From Candidatus Palauibacter soopunensis (GTDB lineage Bacteria; Gemmatimonadota; Gemmatimonadetes; Palauibacterales; Palauibacteraceae), in contig NZ_CANPVT010000008.1 in the NCBI RefSeq assembly GCF_947581735.1, positions 186,001 through 250,000 of the forward strand: a stretch of DNA of 64,000 bases. The letters are read 5' to 3'. The position numbers were made by a program, and so were the translations under genes. Below, piece by piece: positions 30,591 through 43,079 of this stretch. The notes beneath the pieces were generated by a model. The model saw only the letters and a program-made list of their open reading frames with translations, did not search any database and was not told where the DNA came from. Position 1 is the stretch's first letter. Every line of letters starts with the position of its first letter.

Positions 30591-31094
30591 ATGTCCAACA
30601 AAGGTGAAGGTGGGCTCGGCGTCATCCTCAGCATCGTCGCGCTGGCGGCCATCGGAGGGTTCATGTATTGGCTGAATCTCCAGTCGCGCGACATCGAGGA
30701 GGCACGCGCCGCAGCTGAAGCGGCCGAGATCGAAGCGGCCCGTGATCTGGACGCGTCCGACCTCCTGGCTGATCCACAGGGAGCCGTCAACCGCCGTGTG
30801 ATGATCGAAGGAATCCGCGTCTCGACCGGTCTCGGGCAGGGCGCGTTTGCGATCCAGCTTGCCTCGGGCGTCGCCTATCCCGTGCTGATGGAACCCGATC
30901 CGATCCAGCTCCTCAGAATGGCCAACGTGACGATCTACGGCGGCGACAGCGTCGCCGTCTCGGGGCAGGTCTACACATTCAACGATTCGATCGCCGGCGT
31001 CTGGGTCGAGTCCGGAGCGGTACAGGAGGGCATGGGCGAGCTCATTCCATCGTCCCCGACCTTCCTGCTCGCCGACTCCGTACACGTGCACTGA
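30591..31094 (+). CDS. unrecognised membrane-anchored protein between rplQ and rpmB
   Basis: I do not recognise this 167-residue protein. It has a short Gly-rich cytosolic start, one hydrophobic segment at about residues 9-27 (VILSIVALAAIGGFMYWL), an Ala/Glu-rich helix at about 33-52 and a beta-rich outer part from about 65. That part contains NRRVMIEGIRVSTG, FAIQLASG, VTIYGGDSVAVSGQVY and GVWVESGAV; the pattern suggests an OB-like barrel, but this is inference. The topology is probably a single-pass anchor with the C-terminal domain in the periplasm. It is preceded by GGGAGAAG and embedded between ribosomal genes, so it is probably co-expressed with them. Confidence 0.75.
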   Translation: MSNKGEGGLGVILSIVALAAIGGFMYWLNLQSRDIEEARAAAEAAEIEAARDLDASDLLADPQGAVNRRVMIEGIRVSTGLGQGAFAIQLASGVAYPVLMEPDPIQLLRMANVTIYGGDSVAVSGQVYTFNDSIAGVWVESGAVQEGMGELIPSSPTFLLADSVHVH

Positions 31095-31112
31095 GCGGAT
31101 ACTGAGCGGGTC

Positions 31113-31304
31113 ATGGCGAATTTCTGTTACGTCTGCGGCAAGGGACCCGGCGTCGGGAACCACGTCAGCAACGCGAACAACAAGCGCAAGCGGCGCTTCA
31201 TGCCGAACCTCCAGCGGGTGAAGATCGTGGAGGATTCGGGTCGTCGCCGTGTGCGCGTCTGCACGCGGTGCATCAAGGCGGGAAAAGTCGTCAAGGCGTC
31301 CTGA
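31113..31304 (+). CDS. rpmB: 50S ribosomal protein L28 (bL28), zinc-binding type
   Basis: Late-assembly large-subunit protein, 63 residues. It has two cysteine pairs, C5/C8 and C50/C53, so it is the C+ zinc form. [24 protein letters not shown] is the family core. It is separated from the alpha block by one unknown gene and is the last ribosomal gene of the window. Confidence 0.96.
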   Translation: MANFCYVCGKGPGVGNHVSNANNKRKRRFMPNLQRVKIVEDSGRRRVRVCTRCIKAGKVVKAS

Positions 31305-31363
31305 CGACGCGTCTCGGCGACGTTTCGGACGTAGCGGGGGCTTTGCCGCGGACTGCTGACCGG

Positions 31364-31395
31364 CGACCGGCCACGGGGGTCCCCGCGGCCGGTCG
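31364..31395 (+). terminator. long hairpin in the rpmB-hemD spacer
   Basis: CGACCGGCC (31364-31372) pairs with GGCCGGTCG (31387-31395), and inside it CGGGG pairs with CCCCG, with one mismatch between the two stems. No T run follows. It is the most stable-looking structure in the 109-base gap and may mark the end of the ribosomal transcript. The segment at 31334-31356 just before it resembles 50529-50550. Confidence 0.45.
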
Positions 31396-31413
31396 TCTCG
31401 CATCGGCCGCCCG

Positions 31414-32220
31414 GTGATTCCCCTCCCGCTCGCGGGCCAGCGCGTGCTGGTCACGCGGCCCGCCGGGCAGGCCGAAGGCTTCCGCACCCTCCTGGAGGCC
31501 GTGGGTGCGACCGTCACGACGGCGCCGACCATCCGGCTGATCCCCCCATCCGATCCGGCGGCGCTCGGGCGGGCGGCCGCACGACTGGCCGAATACGACT
31601 GGATCGTGCTGACCAGCGTGAACGCCGTCCACCGCCTGGGAGAGGCCGCGCCGGAAGCGGACTCGATCGCGCACGCGGCGGGCCGGTTCGCAGCCGTGGG
31701 TCCGGCGACCGCGGACGCGCTTCGGGCCCTCGGAGTGGCGGAGTGCCTCGTGCCGCCGGTCTATCGCGGCGAAGCGCTCGCGGACGAGATCGTGGCGGCG
31801 ACCGGTCCGGGGAGCCTCTCGGCCGCGCGGATCCTGCTCGTGCAGGCGGAGCGGGCACGCCCCGTGCTGCGGACACGACTCGTCGCCGCCGGAGCACGGG
31901 TCGATGTCGCCCCGGCCTACGCGGTGGAGGTCAACCGCGACGTGCGGGACGCTCTCCGGGAGTTCATCGAACTGGGTCGCGGGGACTGGCTGACGTTTAC
32001 GGCCTCATCCGCCGCCCGTGCCTTCGTGCAACTCGTCGGTGCGCAGACCGGCGGTGCCCTCGTCGCCGCCATCAGTCCGGTGACCGCATCGACGCTCTCC
32101 GGGCTCGGTCTGCCGGTGCACGTCGTGGCGGCTACCCACTCGATGCCCGGCCTCGTGGACGCTCTGGTTGCATCCGCCGCGCGCCCCGGCCGCTTCGCGG
32201 CGACTCACGGCCATGCCTGA
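31414..32220 (+). CDS. hemD: uroporphyrinogen-III synthase
   Basis: Cyclises hydroxymethylbilane with inversion of ring D in tetrapyrrole synthesis. It is 268 residues from GTG 31414. HemD is weakly conserved, but the N-terminal VLVTRPAGQAEGFRTLLEAVGA, WIVLTSVNAVHRL, FAAVGPATADALRALG and the C-terminal DWLTFTASSAARAFV fit the family. Adjacency to hemB, which overlaps its end by 8 bases, supports the call. hemA and hemC are not in the window. Confidence 0.88.
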   Translation: MIPLPLAGQRVLVTRPAGQAEGFRTLLEAVGATVTTAPTIRLIPPSDPAALGRAAARLAEYDWIVLTSVNAVHRLGEAAPEADSIAHAAGRFAAVGPATADALRALGVAECLVPPVYRGEALADEIVAATGPGSLSAARILLVQAERARPVLRTRLVAAGARVDVAPAYAVEVNRDVRDALREFIELGRGDWLTFTASSAARAFVQLVGAQTGGALVAAISPVTASTLSGLGLPVHVVAATHSMPGLVDALVASAARPGRFAATHGHA

Positions 32221-33190
32221 AGCGTCGTTTCCCGCCGCCCGGCCACGCCGTCTGCGTCGCACGGCCGCCCTGCGCGAACTGGTGCGGGAGACTCGGTTCG
32301 AGGCTTCCGATCTCATCTACCCCATGTTCGTCGATGACCGGGGTCCGGCCCGGCAGCCGATCCCTTCGATGCCCGGGATCGACCGCGTGAGCGTCGAGGC
32401 GGCCGTCGAAGAAGCCGGCGCGGCGTTCGACGAGGGGATCCGGGCCGTCCTCCTGTTCGGCCTGCCCGCAAGCAAGGATGCGCGGGGTTCGCGCGCGGAC
32501 GAGCCCGACGGCGTGATCCAGCGTTCGCTGCGGGCGCTTCGCCGCGCGCTTCCCGACCTGGTCCTGATCACGGACGTCTGCCTATGCGAATACACGGATC
32601 ACGGCCACTGCGGGATCCTCGACGGCGACCGCGTCGCGAACGACCCGACGCTCGAGCGGCTCGCCGCCCAGGCCGTAAGTCACGGGGCCGCAGGGGCGGA
32701 CATCGTCGCGCCGTCGGACATGATGGACGGTCGAGTCGGAGTGATTCGCGCGGCGCTCGACGAAGCTCGCCTCGAGGACGTGGCCATTCTGTCCTATGCC
32801 GCGAAGTACGCGAGCGCCTTCTACGGCCCTTTCCGTGACGCGGCGGACTCCGCACCGGCCTTCGGGGATCGGCGCGGGTATCAGATGGACGTGCGGAACG
32901 CGGATGAGGCGATCCGCGAGGTCCGCTTCGACATCGCCGAGGGGGCGGATCTCGTCATGGTGAAGCCGGCGCTGCCGAATCTCGACATCCTCCGCCGGGT
33001 CAAGGATGAATTCCGGATGCCCACCGCCGCGTATCAGGTGAGCGGGGAATACGCGATGATCGAGGCCGCGGGTGCCCGTGGCTGGCTCGACGCGGAAGCG
33101 GCCAGCCTGGAGGCGGTCCGCGCCATCCGGCGTGCGGGGGCGGATCTGGTCGTGACCTATGCCGCGCGGCGCCTCGCGCGGGCGCTCTAG
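32213..33190 (+). CDS. hemB: delta-aminolevulinic acid dehydratase (porphobilinogen synthase)
   Basis: Condenses two 5-aminolevulinates to porphobilinogen in the cytosol. It is 325 residues from ATG 32213; an upstream in-frame ATG lies well inside hemD. The zinc-site cysteines C123, C125 and C133 lie in the DVCLCEYTDHGHCG motif, so this is the zinc-dependent form. Schiff-base lysines are K198 (SYAAKYASAFYGPFRDA) and K251 (LVMVKPALPNLD). It overlaps hemD by 8 bases. Confidence 0.96.
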   Translation: MPEASFPAARPRRLRRTAALRELVRETRFEASDLIYPMFVDDRGPARQPIPSMPGIDRVSVEAAVEEAGAAFDEGIRAVLLFGLPASKDARGSRADEPDGVIQRSLRALRRALPDLVLITDVCLCEYTDHGHCGILDGDRVANDPTLERLAAQAVSHGAAGADIVAPSDMMDGRVGVIRAALDEARLEDVAILSYAAKYASAFYGPFRDAADSAPAFGDRRGYQMDVRNADEAIREVRFDIAEGADLVMVKPALPNLDILRRVKDEFRMPTAAYQVSGEYAMIEAAGARGWLDAEAASLEAVRAIRRAGADLVVTYAARRLARAL

Positions 33191-33227
33191 TGTCCGCCGT
33201 CACCCGTCGCTCGACCGGGTGCCTCCG

Positions 33228-34190
33228 GTGAGGGTCCTCGTGACGGGCGGCGACGGGTTCATCGGACAGCACCTGGTCGAGCATCTGCTGGACGGCGGAT
33301 ACGAGGTGACGGCGACGATGTTCGGGGAGGCCTCCTGCGGCGGGACCCTTTCAGCGGCCGCCCGCGCGGCGGCCGAATGGACACAGCTCGACGTGCGGGA
33401 CGCCGACGCCGTCGCCTCGGTCGTGCACGCCGCCCGTCCGCGCCGAATCTTCCACCTTGCCGGGTTCTCGTCGAGCGCCGAGGCCAGCGTGCGGTCCCGC
33501 GCTGCCCTCGCGGTGAACGGCGCGGGCACCTTGAGCCTCATCGAAGCGGTCGCGCAGGCTCCCGCGGACGTGCAGGCCGTGGTCGTGGCGGGTTCCGCGG
33601 ATTCGTACGGCGGGGGCCGTGGCGGACCGATGGGAGAGCGTACGCCGCTTCGGCCGACGAGCGTGTACGGCGCGACCAAGGCCGCCCAGGATGTTCTCGC
33701 CCGCGGAGCCGGCGCGGCTCTGGGCGTGCGTGTGGTCGTCGCACGGCTCTTTCCGCTCGTCGGTCCCGGACAGCGTCCCGTGTTCGTACTCCCAAGCTTC
33801 TGCCGTCGTGCCCTCGCGATTCGGCGGGGAACGGCGGAACCGCGGCTTGCCGTGGGCAATCTGGACGTGGTGCGCGACTTCACGGACGTGCGCGACGGCG
33901 TCCGGGCGCTCACAGGCATCTCCGACCTCGACGGGACGCCCCACATGGCGTACAACGTGTGCTCCGGGATCGCGACGAAGATCCGCCGCCTGCTCGAGTG
34001 GGTGCTCGAGAGAGCGGAGATCGAGCCCGAGATCGTGCGCGATCCGTCCCTTGTCAGGCGCGGAGAGCCCGAAGCCATCGTCGGTGACCCCACGCGGCTG
34101 CGGGCCGCGACCGGGTGGCGCGCGGAGCGCGACCTGCGGGCCTGCGTACACGCCACCGTGGACTGGGTCGCGAGCTCCGGCGCGGCCTGA
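33228..34190 (+). CDS. NAD(P)-dependent sugar epimerase/dehydratase (GMD/RMD-like)
   Basis: Extended short-chain dehydrogenase acting on a nucleotide sugar, probably GDP-linked. It is 320 residues from GTG 33228; GTG 33219 is an alternative. The Rossmann motif TGGDGFIG is at residues 6-13. The active site has S123/S126 in AGSADSYG and Y147-x3-K151 in SVYGATK. The RPTSVYGATKAAQD context and DVRDGVRAL segment recall GDP-mannose 4,6-dehydratases and GDP-4-keto-6-deoxymannose reductases. Substrate is not decided by the sequence. It is followed by UDP-sugar genes, suggesting a glycan supply role. Confidence 0.82.
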   Translation: MRVLVTGGDGFIGQHLVEHLLDGGYEVTATMFGEASCGGTLSAAARAAAEWTQLDVRDADAVASVVHAARPRRIFHLAGFSSSAEASVRSRAALAVNGAGTLSLIEAVAQAPADVQAVVVAGSADSYGGGRGGPMGERTPLRPTSVYGATKAAQDVLARGAGAALGVRVVVARLFPLVGPGQRPVFVLPSFCRRALAIRRGTAEPRLAVGNLDVVRDFTDVRDGVRALTGISDLDGTPHMAYNVCSGIATKIRRLLEWVLERAEIEPEIVRDPSLVRRGEPEAIVGDPTRLRAATGWRAERDLRACVHATVDWVASSGAA

Positions 34191-34242
34191 TGGGTCGAGC
34201 CCCGACACCGAGAGCCTCTGACGAAGAGTGACGGAGAACTCA

Positions 34243-35571
34243 ATGGACATCACCGTGATCGGCACCGGATACGTTGGACTCGTCGCAGGGTCCTGTCTGG
34301 CCGGGTCGGGGAACCGCGTCACCTGTGCCGATGTTGACGAAGAGAAGATCCGGCGTTTGAACTCCGGAGACGTCCCGTTCTACGAGCCCGGCATCGAGCG
34401 CCTGATCTCGGAGGGCCTCGCCGCCGGACGGCTTCGATTCACAACGGACGCGGCGGAAGGCGTCCGGACGGCCGACGTCATCTTCGTCGCGGTAGGTACG
34501 CCGCCCGGTCAGGACGGACTGGCGGACCTCGACTTCGTGCTGGACGCGGCCCGGGTGATCGGAGACCATCTGCGCCCCGGCGCAGTCGTCGTCATGAAGA
34601 GCACCGTGCCCGTCGGGACGAACGACATCGTGCGGGACGAGATCGCCCGACGGACCGATCTGACCTTCCATATGTGCTCCAACCCCGAGTTCCTCAAGGA
34701 AGGAGACGCGGTGGGGGACTTCCTCTACCCCGACCGGGTCGTCTGCGGCGTGGACTCGGACCACGCCCGGCGGTGCATGGAGGAGCTGTACGAACCCTTC
34801 ATCCGCTCGGGGAACCCACTGATCTTCATGGACATCGCCTCGGCGGAACTGACCAAGTACGCGGCAAACGCAATGCTCGCCGCCCGGATCGGCATGATGA
34901 ACCAGTTCGCCGAACTGTGCGAACAGACCGGAGCCGACATCGAGCGCGTCCGCCGCGGCGTAGGCTCCGATCCTCGCATCGGATCGGCCTTTCTCTACGC
35001 CGGTACGGGGTATGGCGGCAGTTGCCTGCCCAAGGATGTGCGGGCGATCATCCGCTCCGCTGAAAGGCAGGGCGTCGACCTCGGCATCCTGAGGTCCGTG
35101 GCCGACGCGAACGATCGCCAGACCACCGTCCTCGTCCGGAAAATCCGGAAGCGGTTCGGCGACGACCTCACAGGGCTGCGCTTCGCGCTTTGGGGGCTTG
35201 CATTCAAGCCGCGCACGGATGACATGCGCGAGGCGCCCTCGCGCGCGATCGCCGAGGCGCTGCGTGAACGGGGGGCGTCCGTCGTGACGCACGATCCGGC
35301 CGCCATGGAGCAGTCGCGCGAGTTCTATCTGGGAGACGCCGTGGAATACGCGGCGAACGAGTACGAGGCGCTCGACGGCGCGGACGCGCTCGTGGTCGTG
35401 ACGGAGTGGCTCCAGTACCGGCGTCCCGACTGGTCTCGTCTCGCGGAGCGCATGGCCCGCCCCATCGTGTTCGACGGGCGCAACGTGTTCGAACCGGACC
35501 GCATGGCTTCGCGGGGGTTCGAGCACTACCCGATCGGGCGCAGGCAGACCGGTCAGGCGGAGATCGCATGA
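34243..35571 (+). CDS. UDP-glucose 6-dehydrogenase
   Basis: Oxidises UDP-glucose to UDP-glucuronate with two NAD+. It is 442 residues from ATG 34243, with GGAG 6 bases upstream; a GTG at 34228 lies before that site. The N-terminal Rossmann motif is GTGYVG. Catalytic residues are K205 in ELTKYAAN, C261 and D265 in [10 protein letters not shown], plus NPEFLKEG. The C-terminal UDP-binding domain has [15 protein letters not shown]. Its stop overlaps the UDP-xylose synthase start (ATGA), so the two enzymes form a pathway pair. Confidence 0.95.
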   Translation: MDITVIGTGYVGLVAGSCLAGSGNRVTCADVDEEKIRRLNSGDVPFYEPGIERLISEGLAAGRLRFTTDAAEGVRTADVIFVAVGTPPGQDGLADLDFVLDAARVIGDHLRPGAVVVMKSTVPVGTNDIVRDEIARRTDLTFHMCSNPEFLKEGDAVGDFLYPDRVVCGVDSDHARRCMEELYEPFIRSGNPLIFMDIASAELTKYAANAMLAARIGMMNQFAELCEQTGADIERVRRGVGSDPRIGSAFLYAGTGYGGSCLPKDVRAIIRSAERQGVDLGILRSVADANDRQTTVLVRKIRKRFGDDLTGLRFALWGLAFKPRTDDMREAPSRAIAEALRERGASVVTHDPAAMEQSREFYLGDAVEYAANEYEALDGADALVVVTEWLQYRRPDWSRLAERMARPIVFDGRNVFEPDRMASRGFEHYPIGRRQTGQAEIA

Positions 35572-36518
35572 GACTGGTCGTCACCGGCGCCGCCGGCTTC
35601 CTCGGCTCGCACCTCACGGACCGCCTCCTCGCCGAGGGGCACTCGGTCGTCGGGATCGACAGCCTGATCACCGGGACGCGGCGGAATCTCGCCCATCTGC
35701 GGGATGAACCGAGCTTCGCGTTTATCGAGCGGGACGTGTCGGAGCCCATCGAGATCGAGGGGGAGATCCACGGGATCTTCCACTTCGCTTCGCCGGCCAG
35801 CCCGGTCGACTACCTTCGTTTCCCGATCCACACGCTGAAAGCAGGCGCCCTCGGCACGCGCAACGCCCTGGGTCTGGCCAGAGCGAGCGGCTCCCGGCTG
35901 CTGCTCGCCTCCACCTCGGAAGTCTATGGAGATCCGCTCGTCCATCCTCAGCCAGAAACGTACTGGGGCAACGTGAACCCGGTCGGTCCGCGCTCCGTGT
36001 ACGACGAGGCGAAGCGCTTCGCCGAGGCCATCACGATGGCCTACCACCGCGAGTACGGCGTGGATACGCGCATCGTGCGAATCTTCAACACCTACGGCCC
36101 GCGCATGCGTCCCGACGATGGCCGCGTAGTCTCGAATTTCGTCGTCCAGGCGCTGCGGGGGGAGCCGCTCACGGTCTACGGAGACGGCTCCCAGTCACGG
36201 AGTTTCTGTTACGTATCCGACCTTGTGGAGGGGATCTGGCGTCTCTTCAACGTCGATATCCACGAGCCGGTGAACCTGGGCAATCCCGGCGAGTATACGA
36301 TCCGCGAGCTGGCCGATCTCGTGCTCGCGAGCACCGACTCCGCATCCACGACCGACGTGCGTCCGCTGCCCCAGGACGACCCGAGAAGGCGCTCTCCGGA
36401 CATCTCTCTCGCCGCCGCGCGGCTGGACTGGACTCCCCGAGTCCCGCTCGAGGTCGGACTGAAGCGAACGGTCGAGTATTTTCGGGAAATGCGGCCGCCC
36501 GGGGCAGGACCCGAATGA
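35568..36518 (+). CDS. UDP-glucuronate decarboxylase (UDP-xylose synthase)
   Basis: Converts UDP-glucuronate to UDP-xylose and CO2. It is 316 residues from the ATG at 35568 that overlaps the UDP-glucose dehydrogenase stop. TGAAGFLG is at 6-13. The [11 protein letters not shown] segment and STSEVYGDP (115-123), [21 protein letters not shown] with Y145 and K149, and [10 protein letters not shown] are near-diagnostic for UXS rather than other epimerases. Overlapping genes on both sides suggest one operon feeding the GT2 enzyme. Confidence 0.93.
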   Translation: MRLVVTGAAGFLGSHLTDRLLAEGHSVVGIDSLITGTRRNLAHLRDEPSFAFIERDVSEPIEIEGEIHGIFHFASPASPVDYLRFPIHTLKAGALGTRNALGLARASGSRLLLASTSEVYGDPLVHPQPETYWGNVNPVGPRSVYDEAKRFAEAITMAYHREYGVDTRIVRIFNTYGPRMRPDDGRVVSNFVVQALRGEPLTVYGDGSQSRSFCYVSDLVEGIWRLFNVDIHEPVNLGNPGEYTIRELADLVLASTDSASTTDVRPLPQDDPRRRSPDISLAAARLDWTPRVPLEVGLKRTVEYFREMRPPGAGPE

Positions 36519-37291
36519 ACGCACAGGTCTCCGTGGTCATGCCCGTATACAACGAGGAAGCGACGCTCGAGGCGATCGTCCGGCGCGTGAAGGAGGTGGC
36601 CCCGGACGTGGAGCTCGTCGCGATCGACGACGGCTCGGCCGACGCATCCGCGTCGATCCTGAACCGGCTGGAAGCGGAAGGGCTGGTCGATCGGGTCATC
36701 GCGCACGAGCGGAACCAGGGGAAGGGCGCGGCGCTTTCAACGGGGTTCAGGGGTGTCAGCGGCGATATCATCATCATCCAGGACGCGGATCTCGAATACG
36801 ACCCCGCCGAGTATCCGCGCCTCCTCGAGCCGATCCTCTCCGGCAGAGCGGATGTCGTCTACGGATCGCGATTCATGGGTGGCCAGCCGCACCGCGTCCT
36901 CTACTACTGGCACTACGTGGGGAACCGGTGGCTGACTCGGCTGTCAAACATGATGACGAACCTGAACCTCACGGACATGGAGACGTGCTACAAGTGCTTC
37001 CGCCGGGAAGTGATCGAGCAGCTCACGATCGAGGAGCGGGCCTTCGGCGTCGAACCGGAACTCACGGCGAAGATCGCCATGGGGGGCTGGCGCGTGTATG
37101 AGGTCGGGATCTCCTACGCGGGACGGACGTACGCGGAGGGCAAGAAGATCGGCTGGCGCGATGGCGTTTCCGCGCTGCGCTGTATCTTTCTGTACGGCCT
37201 CGTCCGCCGCTGGACGCGCAAGGGCGGGCCGAGCGCATCGCGCGAGGCAACGGGCGACATCCGTAGCGGCGTCGAAAGCGGGGAGAATTGA
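36515..37291 (+). CDS. GT2 glycosyltransferase, DPM1-like
   Basis: Family-2 transferase that moves a sugar from a nucleotide donor, typically to a polyprenyl phosphate. It is 258 residues. VVMPVYNEE at 7-15, IDDGS with D38/D39, RNQGKGAAL and [10 protein letters not shown] with D90/D92 form the donor and metal site. A strongly conserved [12 protein letters not shown] segment follows. There is no transmembrane pair at the C terminus, so it is likely peripheral. Acceptor and donor are unknown; the upstream UDP-xylose and UDP-glucuronate enzymes make those donors plausible. It starts in an ATGA overlap. Confidence 0.88.
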   Translation: MNAQVSVVMPVYNEEATLEAIVRRVKEVAPDVELVAIDDGSADASASILNRLEAEGLVDRVIAHERNQGKGAALSTGFRGVSGDIIIIQDADLEYDPAEYPRLLEPILSGRADVVYGSRFMGGQPHRVLYYWHYVGNRWLTRLSNMMTNLNLTDMETCYKCFRREVIEQLTIEERAFGVEPELTAKIAMGGWRVYEVGISYAGRTYAEGKKIGWRDGVSALRCIFLYGLVRRWTRKGGPSASREATGDIRSGVESGEN

Positions 37292-37325
37292 GACAATCGG
37301 GAGACGAAGGCCGGCAGGGGCGCCC

Positions 37326-38246
37326 ATGGTGACCGTCCGTCAGTGGATCGTTCAGGGGACCGCCGGGGTCCTGGCGGCGCTTGCGCTGGCGGCGTGCGAG
37401 GACCCGGTGGACCGCTCCGTCGTGCGCGGGGATCGATACCTGGCCGTCGGGGATGCGGACAAGGCGATCGCCGAGTATCTCCTCGCCCGCCGCGTCAGCG
37501 GAGACACGGACGATCTCCTCCTCCGGCTCGGGCATGCCTACGCGGTGCGCGGCGACGTCGACGAGGCGCTCACCGTCTACGAGACGCTGGCGGAGCGCGA
37601 CCCGCGGCTGCGGCATCAGGCGGCGGCCTCGCTCGCCGGACTCGCGTGGTCCGCGCGGGAGCGGGGCGCGGCGGAGAACATGTCCCGCGCACTCCAGCCC
37701 CTCGTCGGTTGGGGACTGGGCTATCTTCCCGCCGACCTCCAGCGCTCGCTGGCCGCCTATCATGCGGCGGAGGGTGACTACGCCCGCGCCCTTTCGCTGC
37801 GCCTCGCGCTCCTCGCCGGGGAGGGGGATCCGGAGCCGGCGGTCTTGTACGATGTCGGCCTCGCATATGAACAGCTCGGCGCCTGCACTCGCGCGCTGCC
37901 CTTCTATCGGGATTTCCTCGAGGCGATGGAGGAAAACCGCTCGAACCCGGGGGACGCCCGCTACCGCTACGGGAATTGCCTCTACGTTTCGGCCGATGAA
38001 GACCGGGCCGAGGGCCGCCCCGCCGCCGCCCTCGAGAAGCTGGCGGAAATGGTCGAACTCGGTGAGCCGCGGACGCACATGGTCGAAGCGCACTTCCTCA
38101 TCGGCGAACTCCACCTGGCGCTCGGCCAGACCGACGAAGCTCTCGTCAACTACGCCCGCGTGCTGGAACTGAACCCGACACGCACGCACGCGCTCGTCCG
38201 GCGCGCGGAGGAGCGGATCCGACAGATCCGCTTCGGCTTCGAATGA
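37326..38246 (+). CDS. TPR-repeat lipoprotein
   Basis: Predicted envelope lipoprotein of 306 residues. The signal VTVRQWIVQGTAGVLAALALAAC ends in a lipobox with the lipid-bearing Cys at about residue 24. The remainder is helical TPR-like repeats: GDRYLAVGDADKAIAEYL, LGHAYAVRGDVDEALTVYETL, DVGLAYEQLGACTRALPFYRDFLE and IGELHLALGQTDEALVNYARVLELNP. It probably scaffolds an envelope complex. It overlaps the BamD-like gene by ATGA, which suggests shared function in outer-membrane assembly. Confidence 0.82.
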   Translation: MVTVRQWIVQGTAGVLAALALAACEDPVDRSVVRGDRYLAVGDADKAIAEYLLARRVSGDTDDLLLRLGHAYAVRGDVDEALTVYETLAERDPRLRHQAAASLAGLAWSARERGAAENMSRALQPLVGWGLGYLPADLQRSLAAYHAAEGDYARALSLRLALLAGEGDPEPAVLYDVGLAYEQLGACTRALPFYRDFLEAMEENRSNPGDARYRYGNCLYVSADEDRAEGRPAAALEKLAEMVELGEPRTHMVEAHFLIGELHLALGQTDEALVNYARVLELNPTRTHALVRRAEERIRQIRFGFE

Positions 38247-39046
38247 GGCTCCCGGCCGCGACGGCGCCTCGCAATGCGCTTCACGGCGTGCTCGCCGCCA
38301 CGGTCCTCGTGCTTGCGGGCTGCTCGAGTTCCGGGCCCCCGGGCGAACTCGAGCCACCGGATCTCTTCCAGTGGGCGCAGGACCGGTTCGACGCCGAGGA
38401 GTATCGCAGTGCGGCCGAGGGCTTCCTCGCCTTCATGATCCGCGATCCCCTGAATCCGCTCGTCGACAGCGCGCAGTACCTTGCAGCCGAGGGCCAGCTC
38501 CGGGCGGGCAACGAACTCGATGCCGTGGAAGAGTTCCGGCGCATGGCGACGAACCGGCCCAACAGTCCGCTGGCGGACGACGCGCAGTTCGGGCTGTGCC
38601 GCGCCTACCTCGCGGCGTCGCCCCGGGTGACGCTCTCGCAGGAGTTCACTCGGCGTGCCCTCGAGGAATGCGAGCGGTTGCTGCAGTTCTTCCCGACGAC
38701 CCCCTTCCGCGAGCAGGCCGAAAGCCTGATGGCGGACGCGCGGGCGAAGCTGGCCGAGAAGAGCTACGAAATCGGGAAGTACTATCAGGATCGCTGGAGG
38801 CTGCCGGAATCCGCCATCGTCTACTTCGAAAAGTCGCTGGCCGAGGATCCGACCGAGGATTTCCTGCCGGATCTCCTGTTGCGACTGTATCGCAGTTACA
38901 GTGTCGTGGGATACGAGACCGAGGCCGGCGTCGTCCGGGAGCGGCTGCTGGCGGAGTTTCCCGAATCGGAGGAAACCCGGTTGCTGTTGGCGGAAGAAGA
39001 CCCGGCGGCGGCGGACTCCGCGGGGGATGTCGGTTCCCCCCGCTGA
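38243..39046 (+). CDS. BamD-like outer-membrane assembly lipoprotein
   Basis: Predicted lipoprotein component of the outer-membrane beta-barrel assembly machine. It is 267 residues. The signal ends in VLVLAGC with the Cys at about residue 27. The five-TPR layout of BamD is visible: FQWAQDRFDAEEYRSAAEGFLAFMIRDPLNP, AQYLAAEGQLRAGNELDAVEEFRRMATNRPNSPLADDA, and a later EKSYEIGKYYQDRWRLPESAIVYFEKSLAEDP repeat followed by AEFPESEE. It overlaps nadD by 20 bases and implies a diderm envelope. Confidence 0.85.
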   Translation: MRLPAATAPRNALHGVLAATVLVLAGCSSSGPPGELEPPDLFQWAQDRFDAEEYRSAAEGFLAFMIRDPLNPLVDSAQYLAAEGQLRAGNELDAVEEFRRMATNRPNSPLADDAQFGLCRAYLAASPRVTLSQEFTRRALEECERLLQFFPTTPFREQAESLMADARAKLAEKSYEIGKYYQDRWRLPESAIVYFEKSLAEDPTEDFLPDLLLRLYRSYSVVGYETEAGVVRERLLAEFPESEETRLLLAEEDPAAADSAGDVGSPR

Positions 39047-39656
39047 AGTCCCGGCGGGAGGTCGGCGGACGGGCATCCTCGGCGGGAGCTTCGATCCGCC
39101 GCACCTGGGCCACGTCTCCGTGGCGCGCGACCTTGTCGAAGCGCTGCGCCTCGACCGGCTGCTCGTGATCCCCGCGGGGGATCCGCCGCACCGTGAAGTC
39201 ACGCTCCCGGTGAAGGTCCGCCTCGACCTCACGCGCCGGGCCTTCGCGGACCTGCCCGGTATCGAGGTCAGCCCGCTGGAGATCGAGCGGGCGGGTCCCT
39301 CCTACACGGTGGACACGCTGGAAGCCCTCGCGCGGCGCTTTCCTTCCGACCGGCTCGTCCTCGCGATGGGCGCGGACCAGTTCGCGGCGATCCACCGCTG
39401 GGAACGCTGGCGCCGGCTTCCGGAGCTGGCTCGCATTGCGGTGATGCCGCGTGGCGGCCGGGAGCCCGCACCCTCCCCGGAATCGATGCCGATCGAGTAT
39501 GTTGTCGCCGACGTCACGCGAGTGGATATCTCGGCGAGCCGGATCCGGCAGCGCCTCGAGGAGGGGCGTTCGGTCCACCTCCTCGTTCCGGAAACGATCC
39601 GACACCATGTCGAGCGCGCCTGGGCCGGACGCCGGGCACGCCATGTAACCCAGTGA
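39027..39656 (+). CDS. nadD: nicotinate-nucleotide adenylyltransferase
   Basis: Adenylylates nicotinate mononucleotide in NAD synthesis. It is 209 residues from ATG 39027. The nucleotidyltransferase motif GGSFDPPHLGH is at 19-29 and ISASRIR at 168-174. IPAGDPPHR and MGADQFAAIHRWERW are typical of NadD. The start is inside the BamD-like gene, so translation is probably coupled. It is 7 bases before secA. Confidence 0.94.
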   Translation: MSVPPAEVPAGGRRTGILGGSFDPPHLGHVSVARDLVEALRLDRLLVIPAGDPPHREVTLPVKVRLDLTRRAFADLPGIEVSPLEIERAGPSYTVDTLEALARRFPSDRLVLAMGADQFAAIHRWERWRRLPELARIAVMPRGGREPAPSPESMPIEYVVADVTRVDISASRIRQRLEEGRSVHLLVPETIRHHVERAWAGRRARHVTQ

Positions 39657-39663
39657 GCCCCGG

Positions 39664-43029
<3,366 letters not shown>

Positions 43030-43079
43030 ACGCGCCGACCGCGCGGCGGATCGCGCCGCCGGCCGCGTGTCGTCGCGGC

